From: Enoplosus armatus
Taxonomy: Eukaryota; Chordata; Actinopteri; Centrarchiformes; Enoplosidae
Length of the DNA: 64,000 bases
Assembly (NCBI RefSeq): GCF_043641665.1
Contig: NC_092203.1
Location: 3,100,001 to 3,164,000, forward strand
Reading direction: 5' to 3'
The notes under the pieces are model-generated. The model was not told where the DNA came from. It made no database searches and was given only the letters and a program-made list of their open reading frames with translations. The position numbers and the translations under genes are program-made. This document shows, piece by piece, positions 37,099-49,512 of this stretch. The first letter of the stretch is position 1. Every line of letters begins with the position of its first letter.

Positions 37099-39815
37099 TT
37101 ATATACAGCAACAACAAAAAAAAAAACATTATACACTGGGCATTTCATGCACAACATTTTATCCAAAAGTTAATAAGATTACCTCCAGCTAAAGGCAGCG
37201 TCCATTAAAGTAAGTGTGTTATTGTGTGAGAAAGTGTGTTTTGGTGTAGTTTAATTTTTTGGTTCAATTGCTGGATTTGGTGTGTATTAGGGAGCAGTGC
37301 CCCCTTCAACAACGGGGCAGTGGAATTTGCTTCTGCTGTTCAGATACATTAAATATGATTTAACATTTTCAGGGCACAATAGAGGACTGAGGAGGCTGTG
37401 TGGACTTCTAACTATGGGGGCCGCAGCAGCCTTAAGGTAAAATGTTGACTTCCAGTTGCTGATTGGAAGCGGTGAAGCAATAAAGTTAAAGTGGTAACCC
37501 CCGTTGTATGTTTAAATGTCAGGCAGGAAATACTCTGTATAGTTTCTACCAGTTTGTCTTTATCCTTGCTGTCAGTCTCTTGTGGTGAACGATGTTCTCA
37601 GCCTTTCTTTGCCTAGACAGGTTTAAATGAAACCAAGTGATCCAACAGCAGCTGCAATCCTACATCTCTGGTACGAGTTGCACGCATGAGAAGCACGGTG
37701 CTGCTAGACATAGTGTGTCCTCAGTTTACCTCTCTGTCTCCATGATAAATAACAGCGCAAAATTTGTATAAATTAAAATCCTTGCGCCAACATTTTTTTT
37801 GGGAGGTTCGAGGCGACGTTTTCTAAATGTTACTTTGAGGGATGGTGGAATCAGTGTGATCTAAGCATTAACATGTGAAAGATAGCGTGCACACTTCAAG
37901 CTAACTGTGTGATGATCCCACGAGCCCCGTCAACAACGCCTCAGGAAGCATTCCCGGGCTCTGCGCAGCGCCAGGCAGAAAACTTAATGAAAGAAAAATT
38001 GTCTGCAGTTTCTTGCTGTTTGTTTACAACGCTGCTATAAGAGAATCTGATGCACTCCACATGGGAGGGATCTCTGGGGACCTGCAGTAGCACAACACAA
38101 GACACGGGCACAAATTCATGCTAGTGTACGTAGTTTGCTTTTCTGCAATGGATTCCACACGCAAATGAAAATATGCACACACGCTACACTAGCAGTCGCA
38201 GTGGAGGAGCATGTCTGTGCTTGTTGTCTGTTGGTCCGTGAGGGGCTCGGTCCTCTCCACTGTGTCACGTCAAGCTCTCAAAACAGGCAGGTAAGGACAA
38301 GATGTGGAGGGCTGTGGAACTGAGAAACACTTCCTCTCCAGTTTTCCACATCAAAGGCATCAACATTCATGCCTGGTCGCTCCGATTACAGGCTCTTATT
38401 TGGACTGTGCGTCAAACAAGATGCTAGATCTTTTCTTTTTTGGTATCACGGTAGATTTGAACTCACTGTGTAACACATGCTGTCATTAACACGCACACAA
38501 ACCCCGGTGGGATTATAAATGTGCTCTGTGGTGCTGATGTTGCCCCAAAATGCACCTAAAGCACAACCTTGAGAGGTTTCAAGCTGTATCCGACAAACCT
38601 ATCCTACACAATGACTACTGTAACAAGTTAGACCTGAACATTAAAGTTAGAATGCAGTCTTTTTCATTTCTCTGCAACAGCCGTTCAATGTATTTACATT
38701 CAGTAATTACCTCTCTAGTAGTTGTTTACTGCACATTTATTTGCGCACTGGATTCAAACTGCGTTCAAACACACGATTTACAGTAAAACGAAAAAAAAGA
38801 TATAATTTCTCTAATTAAAGTGGCAATAGACAAGTTTTTTGCTGTAACTTATCATTATGACGTAAATGTCGTCTGTTTCCACTTTTTCCTTGAGTAACTT
38901 TGTCTATTTACAATAGTTTGTGGCTACAGCCTGCAGTCCAAAAGCATCAAGGTGAACAAAGGTGAAAAGAAAACAAAGTATAAATCAATAAATAAAAACA
39001 AATAATTCAAATTCTACTTTCAATTATGCTGCTGTGCAATTAGACTGTGGGGTGATGAGTGTCAGGATTCAAGCGAGTGTTTGAAGGTGTGTGGGAGTGG
39101 ACAGCATCTCTCAGCAACTTATTCGCACTGAGTGGGTTTTGTGCGTATCTGTGTACTTTATTAGTATTGATCTGTACACTGAAGAAATAAACAGGCCTTC
39201 CAGGACATAACGGAGACCACAGACTCTGCTCTAAATCGAAGAGTCCCACAAGATGTTTTCAGCATTAAAGTGGTAGTTGTATGGTGATTGTTGGTAGATT
39301 CAACCTTTCAGGTTTTGGAGGAAAGAATCCTTTAGTCGACCTTCTCGCCCTCCTTTAAGTTGTACTTATACTGTATGGAATTCAGCTAACTGTTTGAAAC
39401 AAAAATAAAGTGCAGGGAACAATGAAATCATGAGGTAATCAGTACACCTGCAATCCCCAGCCGAAACCCTGTCCTTGTCCCTTTCCTTTGTTGACATCGA
39501 GACCTTGGATCTCATCTTGCACTGTGAATGGCAAACAGAGATGCAGGCGGATCAATAGCTGGAAGAGACAAAGCAGTGAGGATGCCCTTAGCTGTGAAAG
39601 CACAGGTCTCTGTTTACGGAAAAAAAGCTAACCGTGTCACGAAGAGGGGGGCGCTACAAATCAGCCAAATGTCACCGGCAACGTGGCTGAGATGTAAGGG
39701 ACATTGATAACTGAAAACACTCGCAAGGGGTGGATTAATATATCGAAGAGGGGACAAAATGGAGAAGGCTGCAAATCACCACCTGACCATTCATTACATC
39801 TGCCTCTACGCCTGG

Positions 39816-39837
39816 GTGTGTGTGTGTGTGTGTGTGT
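39816..39837. repeat. short (TG)n microsatellite
   Basis: A 22-base TG run in the large mgat5 intron. Confidence 0.9.
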
Positions 39838-40104
39838 AAGAGGAGATTACATTTCCATGACACAGGCCGGCCCACAGATGAAACACTGCTCGGGAGGTTG
39901 ATTAGCCACATCAGTGAGACACGGCAAGACAAGGCATCACACACTGCAGCGGTCAAGGCCAGATCGACTTGTTTGGATCCTGTATAGGGCTCCTGTGCCT
40001 GTTGTGCTTGGCTAAACACAGCAGCACACAAGGCCCGAGCTATCTCTGTGCATAGACAAGGGCTAGCTAATAAAAACATGGCATTGTTAACACCGTTTTT
40101 ACAG

Positions 40105-40126
40105 CACACACACACACACACACACA
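40105..40126. repeat. short (CA)n microsatellite
   Basis: A 22-base CA run, 270 bases from the TG run at 39816 and opposite in orientation. Confidence 0.9.
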
Positions 40127-41500
40127 ACAGAGTGTGACTGTAAAGCAATGAGAGCGAGCAGCAGGCCACATTTCTGTGGGATGACCAATCACAAGAAGTG
40201 TCCCACAATGTGTGCACAGCTGTTCGTTCACAACAGCAGCAGCAGCAAGTAGCAGAGGAAAAGGTGGACTACATCGCTCACACGTCAACACGAGGCTCAG
40301 TGTGACGCTTTTCTGATGAAATGGTGAATCAGTGTATAATTTTTTGCCTTTATTGCATAGTGACAGCTTGAAGAGAGACAGGAGAGGCTGGAGGGGGGGG
40401 GGGGGATGACGCCCCAGTATTAGGATATACAATGCATGTTTTAAAACTTTAGTTTGAAATAGATTCTGATTGCACCAGAAGCAAACCATCAGAGGCTTTG
40501 GGGAGTTTCCCTAAACATTTGGGTTTATTATCATTAATGTTTTTCTTTCAAAATAGCCTCACCATATTTGTGCAATGTGTGATTTCAGAGAGCTAGTATG
40601 GGGAGAAATAATACGTTTCATCCCCTAACAGTGCAGAAATTGTGACTTATTTCTCCATGTACGGCAGCTCTTTTATGGGTTTGTAAAATGTTCAGTTCAG
40701 CAAGTATTCCGATAAGTTATTGAGCCGAACAGCCTCTTCTGACGGGCGTGAAAGAATATTTGAAAGTTTCAGCATTCAGCCAGACGAACAGCTTTCAGAA
40801 TAGTTTCATCCCTGTCACGTATAAGTGTGATGGTGTTAACCTCCAAAAAGCCTTTGCAGAAAGTGGAAATGGAAACGTTGTTTTTTTAAATTTGAATGGA
40901 AACTTGACTTCCGTGGCAAACTTCAACCAACCCTGCACTCCAGGCCAGACAGAATAAAAGCCAGGAATGAACTGGTTCGCTCCCGAACACGTCGGAGTCC
41001 TTTGGCTCAGAAAATGTATACAACCGAGGTGGCAGCAGTGCAGTCCCAGGGCTGCTGCTCAGCTCCATCTTGAAAGAGGCCTCGTTGAAAGCCAGGCGTG
41101 TTCCCTTCACTGTCCAGATTCTTATCTTTGTAATTGCCTTCCAGTCAGGGAGGAGCACTAGTGGACTTGGCAATAGCGCTGCCTGCCACCCACTCCAAGA
41201 CAGGAGACATGCTTCAATGGAGACTCTGGAGTGTTGGGGCCTTTAGTTCATTGCCAAGAGAGATGTGGTTGCCGCTTTGTCAGCTTGACCTGCATTCAGG
41301 ATCCAAATGTTGTCTCTCAACGGTACTCCTGGAGGTTTTAAGCCAACAGGGCACTGCAGGTTTATTGACATGTGTCACAGGTCCAGGTATTATCGCTGCA
41401 CAACACAGAAGCTCAAGCCAAGAGTTCCTCGACAATGGTGTTTAAGATTAGTGTCTCATCTCCAGTGTCCAACAACGGCCGGATTGAGACCAGACAGAGA

Positions 41501-41550
41501 ACCAACTCTTGTACACACCGCCTGAGGAGACCGTGTGTACAAGAGTTGGT
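41501..41550. repeat. perfect inverted repeat, 18-bp arms
   Basis: Arms at 41501-41518 and 41533-41550 are exact reverse complements (ACCAACTCTTGTACACAC on the left) around a 14-base loop. Part of the left arm and loop (41512-41527) recurs as a direct repeat at 41550-41565 with one change. Confidence 0.95.
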
Positions 41551-41703
41551 ACACACTGCCTGAGGCTGCCAAAATCACAGTCATTTTTTAACCAATTAAA
41601 CCATTTGATTGTTCTATTGTTATTTCATTTTTATATATTCTCATAAAAGCTTATTTTACAATATTATCATTCATCAATATCATGTCTTTAAACATCTTGT
41701 TTT

Positions 41704-41892
41704 GTCTAACAAACAGCCCAAAACCCAAAGATATTCAGTTCAATATTATAGAAGACTAAGACAACCAGAAAATACTCACATTTGAGAAGCTTGAACAAGT
41801 GAATGTTCAAAAGACTTAAATGCTCAATCAGAATTGTTGCCAATTAACTTTTCAGTCGATCCACTAATCAATTATACTTGTTTCAGCTATAC
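41704..41892 (+). repeat. dispersed repeat family R1, copy 2
   Basis: Best-preserved copy here: AACAGCCCAAAACCCAAAG, ATATTCAGTTCAATATTATA, CCAGAAAATACTCACATTTG, AGAAGCTTGAACAAGTGAAT, TTAACTTTTCAGTCGATCC and TTGTTTCAGCTATA. Confidence 0.75.
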
Positions 41893-43060
41893 TGACAGTT
41901 TAATCATAATTAAGTGCTCTTAGTTCCTATTAAAATCACATTAATTGCTGTAAAAACAAATTACGACTATCTTTGATTTATCTCAAACATTTAGGCAAAG
42001 ATAAGAGCAGAGCACTTTGAGGATCCAAAGACAAAGTAACCGAAACTAAATGATTGCCATATGGTCTTGTTTATGAGAAACAAAATATTGCCCCAGGTGT
42101 TATATATACTCTGAAAGGTATACAGGTTTGTTTACAAAATGGCCTTTGTGACTCATCATGACAGTCAGAGGGCTGCCTATGATCTTAATTGTCTTGATAA
42201 TGATCAGCCACTTTCATATGATCCTCATGTCCATTTATTAGGCTAACTCACTGTTATTCAACTCACTCTTAGAGAGAAAGTTACAAAGGCAGCGTCGGCA
42301 TTTGATCAGAGATGGCAGTGCAGCAGCCGTCATTAGGATCAGATCCCTTCGAATGTGACTTTGTACAACTCAATCGGCCTAATCCAATTCTGCATACATT
42401 GCTCCAGAGAACAGGCGCCACATTCCTACAGTTTAATGCTGCGCAAACAGCTGAGAGCAAGTGCCAGGATACCAAAAAAACCAGCACCTCGCTCTCTCTC
42501 AACTGGGCTGAATTCATCATCCCAAAGCTGGCAGGAAAATCAATGAAAACTAATAAAAGGGTCATGCAGCGTGAACAGAGGCCTTATTTGAATTATGTCC
42601 AAGGATGCGGCCTGGTCCTATAAAGTGCCTGGTGTGCACTGTGCAATACTGGCAGAGTTTAGTTGGTTGTATTTCACTATGGGAATGTTTTAAATGAATC
42701 ATGGGTCAAAGAAAACAGCCACAATCGGCTTATCTTCTTTTCTTTAATTGGTCTCTGCTACTGTATGTCTACCGTGTGCTTTCATACCCTGAACAACAGT
42801 TTCTCTGGAAAAAGAAACTATGAAACGTGCCCACACAGTTCATGCGAAGAATGACCTTCAGAAGCCAACTTATTCTAAGAGAATGAGTCTGGAGAGAGAG
42901 ACGGCACTTCTGTCCCTTTTCCCTTAGAGCTCCAATCCCTGGGACAAGGTTTCTGCCTTTATCGAAGACTGTGTACAATGTTTTCCTCACCGCCTCATCA
43001 TAGCACGCACACAGACACTCCAGATTATTCAAAAGCAAAACAGAAAACCCCAAAAAATAC

Positions 43061-43225
43061 CTGCCACGTTGACTTTTTCAGAGTTTGTGGCGCTGGGTGT
43101 GGCAGGGCTGGTGCCGTTGGTCAGGTTGCCCCCTGTGCCGTTGTAGATGTTTTCCACCTTGGACTCTAGCTTGCCCAGCCTCAGCATGATGTTATCCAGC
43201 AGCACCGCAAGGGTCTTCTTCAAGT
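43061..43225 (-). CDS. mgat5: mgat5 coding exon 2: stem with N-glycan sites
   Basis: A 165-base exon encoding residues 81-135 (codon 81 split G|AC; the last base begins codon 136). It contains a conserved helix (DLKKTLAVLLDNIM) and then a Gly/Asn/Thr/Ser-rich linker with three N-glycosylation sequons, at Asn109 (NGT), Asn114 (NLT) and Asn117 (NGT). Human MGAT5 has three sequons in almost the same places (110, 115, 118), with a one-residue offset that is compensated before residue 136. The linker itself is poorly conserved, as is usual for Golgi stem regions. The donor is GTATTT. Confidence 0.96.
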
Positions 43226-46200
43226 CTGCAGGAAAGAATCAGATTGTTGTGAAATGTTTTTTTATTTCTCCACCAAAAACCTGGAATATCTGACAGGAGA
43301 TGTAGCACTGTTTCTGCACTCGGCTCTGTCGGCTGCACTGTAGTGATTCCATTAATTAAATCATGGAAAGGGGTGTAAAAATGATCCAATGCAAACTGGT
43401 TAGTACAAGAGTCAGAGATTTGGCTACATCAATACAGGATCACACATCGGACCCAAATTCTGCATGAAATTCATCACAAAATGACTCTCACTCTTGCGGT
43501 GCCTTCCTGTTCTTCCAATGCGTGTGCATACAACCCGACCCTCTTTTGCTAGCTCGCTAGTCGCTAAATTCCAAAATCGTACAGCTGTTTCAAGCCTGGA
43601 CTACCGTGTGCGCAGCTGCCTGACTGGCAGCTGCGAGTGAACTGACAGTAATGTTATCAAAAGGAACAGTCAACATCAGGCGAGTAGTGGCCCCTAGTTT
43701 CTCCCGGTTGAAGCTGAAACTGCTTACTACTGTAGGCGTGGCAGTATACCTACTTCTTGTGAAAAGGAAGTGAGGAATATGGCTCCACATTCTGACGAAG
43801 AAAAAGCTTCCAATTCTTTTATTACCACCCAGCTTATCATTACAGTGCATACATGCACGCACTTTAAGCTGCTGCCTGTCTGGGCAACCTTGCTCAACTA
43901 CAGTGTGTGAAAATGTACAAACGGGAACCCGCTGGATTTCCGCTTGAGGCTCATTTAAATGTAAAACTGGAGTCGGGTGTCTCTGTCAGTGACCTTGCTG
44001 CTAGCCTTTGCATTTCTGTGGGCATCTTTTTTTCCCACAGGCATTTATTTGCATAGGACACAATTAATGGTAGAACGGGCATGAGGGACATTGACCATTA
44101 ATGAGACAGATAGGGTATACATTCAAAATGTCACAACATTAAGGCATGGCATTTGTTCGGCCTTATTTATTGCAGATACTGTAACTTGCAGCAACTACGC
44201 TGACATTTACAGAGAAATGTGTCGTTGTTTCAAGCTGTAACTGGTACATTCAGTAAAATAATATATAACTAATATTATGTTATCAGCAACATGCCATTCG
44301 TCTACAGCAGAGGGCTCTGGCACAATGATATTATCAATGGATTGTCTCATATGTGTACAGAACCAAGTGCTTGCTTTCCTCACATGATGATAATTGCAGC
44401 TTGTCTGTCACATACAAGCGCCACATTTTCCCCCTCACCGTGATGCATTTGACACGCCAGTTTTCATCACGTCAAGAGAGATTGGCAAGGGCACAACGAG
44501 GCCTGGCGGAGCACACCATCCCGATTCGTGTGAAGACAAACGCCAGAGCATTTGTCTGATTTGGACGGGCTGTGTGCTGGGAGGAGCGCAGCGAGACTGG
44601 GAAGAAACCAAACGGAAAAGCTTTGGAGCAGGGGCCTTGCCAAGCTGTTGGGCTGAACATAATTAGAAAAGAACAGGCGAGCCCAGTGTTAATGCCCCCC
44701 TCTGTTCACCTCTGGCACACAGGCCTCTGCCCACTCACTTCAGGCTGTACATCACAGAGATTCACCAGGCTTGTTTAATATCTTAGTTAATGTCAACATG
44801 CTTTACAAGAGGAAAGACAAAGATATGTAAACTTCCTGTATGTATAACTGGCTTCGTGCCTTTCTTGCACTTGCATTTACAATCAGCAGCAGCAGTTTGG
44901 ATAGAAATATGAATCTACCAATCTTGTCAGAGAGAACGAAAGAAAAGCCTCAAAATCCATCTACTTAAGGCACAACACTTTCCTGCATACACTAAGACAG
45001 CAGGCCTTTCTCAGTCTGTGTTCTTGTCCTCATGGACCTGTGATACTTCCTCTGTCACAGCCCAGGCACTATTCCAATTCGAAGTCTTGACAAGTACAGT
45101 CCAAATTACCAGAGTGTAAGTGTTCTTGGTCCACCTGTTTAATCTGAGCCTGTCAGTGGCAAAAACAAGCACTTTTAGTGGACATACTTTTGACAAGCGC
45201 AGTTATGCAGCAGCTATTACAAGCGCGTTTTGCGGCTGCCGGCTGAGACGATCTACTGGACCAATGCCAAAACAGTTTGTACCTATTAGTCATTTAGACC
45301 CCAAAATATGTGCAGCAAAACAGAGCCCCCTCTGTGGATTTCTGGCTCCTAATATGTGCAGATCTCACCACACTTCAGCAAAAGGTTTTAAATGTGCATA
45401 AATGTCAACAAATGGAGGCAGTGTGATGTTTTGTTCTAACTATACATTAGAGTTATAGTTAGAGATAACAGGTGTAATGTTTCTTTTTTTCTCTAAAATC
45501 AGTCTGTTAGTGGACCTCTGAGTTGAGAACACTTAGAAATGTTGGTGGATATAAATTATATAAACTCAAAGCAAAAAATAAAAAATCTTCTCAAGTTTTA
45601 CAATAATTAAATGTGAGACTGTGAGTCAGAGACCTTCATTAGCCAGTGTGTTAGAAAAGCATCCATGGCACTGTGAATAATGCTTCCACTTGTCCTTCTG
45701 TGCACTAACACTGCTGCCAGGTAACCAGATGAGTAATAGCACACCTAGGGACACATTTCTGCCTGTCTCAATATTTCTTAGCAAGGTAATGCCGTTGCAA
45801 AACAAATCCTGGAGCGGTAAACACACTGAACTTCGCTTTGCTTTTAATAATAGTGTCATATAAGATAATAATCTGGATGCACAATGACCTGGGATTTTTC
45901 ATTAAGCCCATGAGCATTAAAAAGAAGTGATTACAGGGGAACATAAGCCCAAGGCATTCATCAGTGATCCCTATTGTTTATTGTCATCTGTGAAGCAAGC
46001 TTCAACCCAGCCAGGCAGTGCTCTTCTTATCTTGCCAGCGTAATATAACAAGCCGATAGAAGCAGAAGGAGCACACAATGACTTTCCACCCTAGAGAGGA
46101 CGCAGAGGATTAGACCAGCAATATAAGCTTACACCACACCCAGTCCTGGATGTGGGCAGCTTGATTCTCCTGAATTCTGATACTGGCCCTACGGAGCAGG

Positions 46201-48589
46201 CCGGGGCCGAGAGTACAAGTGCGATGTGAGTCCACGCCACAAAGAAATCCACAATAGCTGCTGAGCTTGTGCGGCAAAAAGGGGCGATGTCAGGTGGCTT
46301 GTCACACCCGGCTGCACGGCTCAAGTTTCAGGGAGGGGTGGAACGGGAAACATCATATCTTTGTCACATCTGACGTTACCGTGGAGGAAGGAGATGGTGT
46401 GACGGCGCCTCTGGACAGGCCTCAGGTGAAGAGCTGTGTTTGGTGCAAACGTGGCACTGATGGGTCGACCTCGAAAGCAATTTTGACAGGAAGTGGGAGG
46501 CATACGTTTCCAACAAAGTACAATTCTAAGACATGCTATAAGCGATGGAAAAATAATCAAGTATAGAAGAGATTTTGTGAAACACCAAGAATTCAGCAGA
46601 AGAAGAATCAGCTCGGGTATTAGACATATTGACACACAGGCCCAAGACGCATGGCAGTAAAACGACACCTATATATAGATATATATATATATAGATATAT
46701 ATATATATATCTATATATAGTGGACAGGTACATTTTGGTCAGTTTTGCTTCAGTAAGACGTATAATCTTAAAATGTAGAAGACTTCAGCAGGCACAGGAA
46801 GTCGTAGTGCATTAAAATATTCATCAACAGGACGCAAATGTGGTTCATAAGATTTTAAATCAGTTAAATCACGAGTCTCTTAAAATGTTAATGTTTTAAA
46901 AAGATATCATAAGGTTGAGAAAGAGGAAAATTAAGAAATAAGGTGGTAACACAATGCGTAACAAGAAGATACTGAAAGACACTAGCTTGAGCTATACTAT
47001 ATTTAGCACTAACCAGAAAGTATCTAATACTGGCAGGCTGACACATCACATCATGCTTTTCAACAGGTGTGTTTCTCACAATCAGCTCGACCAACAAAGC
47101 AATATTCCAACCATGGTCCAAGTTCCTCCTTTCAGCAGACGCAATGTTAAATTCAAATGCATTACGATTTTATGGGTCATTTACGGGTAGCAAAAGGAGG
47201 AAACCCTGTTTCCCCTTAAACTCATTACAAATCGTATCAGGGCAAATCATCGACCAAGTGAGTGAACACAGGAAGCACAAAGCATCCTGCTGCCTCCCTA
47301 TCTAATCAAGGACATGAAATGGATTTTGATGCGATATTGGACGGAGGTCAGCAGACTGTGCTGCTGCTCCGGCAGCACCGTGGAAATCAATCCATCATAT
47401 GAGGGAACAAAACGAGCTGGACAGGACGCTGTTCCCTGCAAACTCTGGATGATGTTATAAGAAAATCTGCGGCCTGGGCTTGGATCACATTTAACGCAAA
47501 TGAATCCCATGATTAATGTCGAGGATAACTCTTATGTAAATGTAGTATTAAGACGTAGCTTCTGCTACTAGCTACATGTGTGGGGAATTATAGCTGTACA
47601 AACTAACCGTCTCTATTCTTCATCTTGAGTTATTAATACCAGGTCATACTGAATTACACATTACTAATAAGCCAAATGTTGAGGTTTGAGGTGAATGGAA
47701 AGTACAGCCTGCTGACAGTACGTTACATAGTGGTTTGGCATTTAAATCAAGGAAAAGAGAGAGACCTGTAAACTTGAGCTTAAAAAGCTAAGCAGGTACT
47801 GTACTTGTTTCTTTGAGCACTCCAGCTTCTTCTGATTTAATCCCTGGAGCTTTACTGTATCCTGTTGTTTCTCTGGGCATTAGAGAACAATCAATTCCAA
47901 TCTCAGGTTTCTAATGAAGCCTCCCATCGAGCCATACAGGTCTATTAATGGCATGAATAACTTATTGATGGGTCTTTTGGACCTGTGCTATTACAGAGTT
48001 ATGCTCCAATGCAGCTGTATAAGCGTTAAACCTCCCAGACAAGTTTTCTTGAATATCTGCAATGTTGTGCATGCTCACGAGGTAGACAAGTGGAACCATT
48101 CAATCTAATCTAATCTAAAGAAGATGTAAAAGAAAAGAAGATGTAAACTCTGTTAAAGGAAGGTTATGGCTCATGCAACATCAATTAATATATTAATTTT
48201 GCTATGCTAAAAACAGGCTCTAGCTCCTTCCATACATGTTAGGCATTTCTTGCTATTCTCTTGTAACGTAAGAAACAAAACAGAAGATAACTCTAGTCAG
48301 CCGAAATGTTCTACAGTGGAAGGAGAAGACTGGCTCTGCTGCGTGGTCTCACGGTATGAGGGTATATGACTACTGTTACCATAATTGGGGGATGTACACA
48401 GGAGGTATAATGTTGCAATAGACCCATCGGGCCAAACCGTAATAACTAGCTTTCTGTTGTTTGCACCTGTCCCTCTCACCTCATGCACTATCCTCATGTC
48501 TCTCCCGCTGCACCCGCCTGGGGCGACGCGCCTCACAGTTTGAAAACATCTGGGTTACATTAACTGCAGCTAGAGAGCTGGCTACTCAC
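43226..48589 (-). other. mgat5 intron between coding exons 1 and 2
   Basis: A phase 1 intron of 5.4 kb. Its donor is GTGAGT and its acceptor ends in TCCTGCAG. It contains a 52-base AT palindrome at 46669-46720 and TCTAATCTAATC-type simple sequence at about 48101-48116. No other exon or gene was recognised. The open frames at 44353-44778 and 46267-46668 overlap on both strands and resemble nothing known. Confidence 0.7.
46669..46720. repeat. AT-rich 52-base near-palindrome
   Basis: CTATATATAGAT at the left edge and ATCTATATATAG at the right edge enclose alternating AT. The whole unit is nearly its own reverse complement, so it could extrude as a cruciform. Confidence 0.9.
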
Positions 48590-48830
48590 CGTAAGCTGTC
48601 ATGGTACCCACATAGGGCCCATCCATGACACTTTGGTTCTCCTCAGCCAGGGCCTTGATGTAGCGCTTGCTGAGGTCCAGGATCTGCTGCCTGAGCACAG
48701 CGCTATTCTCATGGCTGGCTCGCTGCTGGATGGTGAAATGCAGCAGCATCATGCCCCAGATGAACCCAAAGCTGACCAGGAAGAAGCCCAGCTTCTGGGA
48801 CGACAGCTTCCACAGGAAGGGTGTAGCCAT
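48590..48830 (-). CDS. mgat5: mgat5 coding exon 1: start, Golgi anchor, stem
   Basis: Encodes residues 1-80 plus one base of codon 81, ending at a GTGAGT donor. The ATG is chosen because the following sequence aligns residue for residue with the MGAT5 N-terminus: a short tail containing WKLSSQ, then one hydrophobic segment at about residues 13-31 (GFFLVSFGFIWGMMLL), the single signal-anchor of a type II Golgi protein. The Leu30-His31 pair, near the reported SPPL3 cleavage that releases the human enzyme, is retained. The stem that follows (LDLSKRYIKALAEEN) is helical and charged. The exon length matches the mammalian start of 80 residues to the tyrosine before the first junction. MGAT5B does not share this anchor sequence as I recall it. 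Confidence 0.97.
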
Positions 48831-48908
48831 GCTGACTTGACAGGGAGTTGTTGGGGCTGCTGTGAGTCTGATTTAACCGAGGGAAGGTGCAGAGGTCGGG
48901 GAGCAGAA

Positions 48909-48929
48909 TCAGGAGGGCAGGCGGGGCAT
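48909..48929 (-). other. upstream ORF 4 in mgat5 leader (6 residues)
   Basis: A minimal frame (MPRLPS, then TGA) closest to the main start codon, about 80 bases upstream of it. It would remain in the leader only if the optional leader intron is not removed past this point. Confidence 0.3.
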
Positions 48930-48936
48930 AGCTGTG

Positions 48937-49038
48937 TCAGTCGGTGTAACTGCAGCGGTTTTTCAGGGGTGGTGTACGGCTTGTTTGCCTCACCGGTGTG
49001 ATTTCCTTCTCTGACCCATCCTCATCGCTCAGTAACAT
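48937..49038 (-). other. upstream ORF 2 in mgat5 leader (33 residues)
   Basis: This is the longest leader frame. It starts in an ATG that overlaps the end of the first upstream ORF and encodes a hydrophilic, acidic-then-basic 33-residue peptide (begins MLLSDEDGSEKE). It stops 107 bases before the main ATG. No known peptide is recognised, so any role would be in controlling translation. Confidence 0.4.
48990..49025 (-). other. upstream ORF 3 in mgat5 leader (11 residues)
   Basis: A short frame (MRMGQRRKSHR, then TGA) nested in a different phase within the second upstream ORF. It has no recognisable product. Confidence 0.3.
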
Positions 49039-49067
49039 CTCAGTGGACGGAGTCCGACCCGTTGCAT
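49029..49067 (-). other. upstream ORF 1 in mgat5 leader (12 residues)
   Basis: The ATG is the second to fourth base of the predicted exon and a TGA follows after 12 codons. It ends well before the main start. Whether it is in the mature message depends on the predicted acceptor at 49069-49071 being used. Confidence 0.4.
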
Positions 49068-49314
49068 TCTGCGGCAGAAAAGACAGACAAAGAAGGAAGA
49101 GAGATGAGTGGTTTGTGTGCGAAACACAGATAATGAGGGACTTCCCTCTCCCAACCCAATCCCACATGTATATGATTACAATAACAACGCTGATAACTTG
49201 ACAGGGAGTCAGCAGTGTTAGCCATAATTCAGAGTAAACTGAAGAAACCGACGTACGTAAGTAGTAGTGAAAGTTCCAAGAGCTCAAAATAACTAATAAC
49301 AATCATTATTATTT

Positions 49315-49512
49315 TGTCTGACCAACAGTTCGAACCCAAAAATATTCAACTTACAATGATAAAAAGACAAAAGAGCAGCACATCTCCGTATCTGAGAAGC
49401 TGGATATTTGCCATATTTCCTTGATAAATTACTTTACTGACAATGACTTAATTATAAAAATTGTTTATGGTTAATTTTCTGTCAAGCAATCAATGAATTG
49501 TTGCAGCACTAA
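49315..49512 (+). repeat. dispersed repeat family R1, copy 3
   Basis: Begins TCTGACCAACAGTTCGAACC and continues AAAAATATTCAACTTACAAT, TCTGAGAAGCTGG, TTAATTTTCTGTCAAGCAA and TTGTTGCAGCACTAA. It has the same block order as the other three copies. Confidence 0.7.

Larger units (their letters stand above)
29915..43060 (-). other. mgat5 intron between coding exons 2 and 3 (largest)
   Basis: A phase 1 intron of 13.1 kb. It contains two dispersed-repeat copies (36956-37098 and 41704-41892), a TIR element at 32604-32955, a perfect hairpin at 41501-41550, (TG)n or (CA)n tracts at 30084-30127, 31271-31309, 39816-39837 and 40105-40126, G-runs at 31347-31360 and 40393-40405, and a C-run at 34421-34437. 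Long overlapping open frames at 34763-35306 (both strands) and 39735-40489 match no family I recognise. No exon with plausible splice borders was found. Confidence 0.65.
48831..49068 (-). other. mgat5: mgat5 5' UTR part of the start-codon exon
   Basis: Immediately before this segment on the minus strand is a strong acceptor, a pyrimidine-rich run ending in CCGCAG. The leader then runs to the ATG at 48830. It contains four short upstream reading frames starting at 49067, 49038, 49025 and 48929, described separately. A GTGAGG donor-like site after ACACCG (about 48993) and pyrimidine-rich AG sites nearer the ATG leave open an alternative in which a small leader intron is removed. Confidence 0.6.

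Noticed and set aside
39735..40489. Minus-strand frames of 160 and 140 codons
   Set aside because: Cys/Val runs show they translate CA repeats; the rest looks like random sequence.
48937..49302. 121-codon minus-strand frame ending near the mgat5 start
   Set aside because: Its first two thirds are intron upstream of a strong acceptor; only the last part, kept as an upstream ORF, is likely to be in mRNA.
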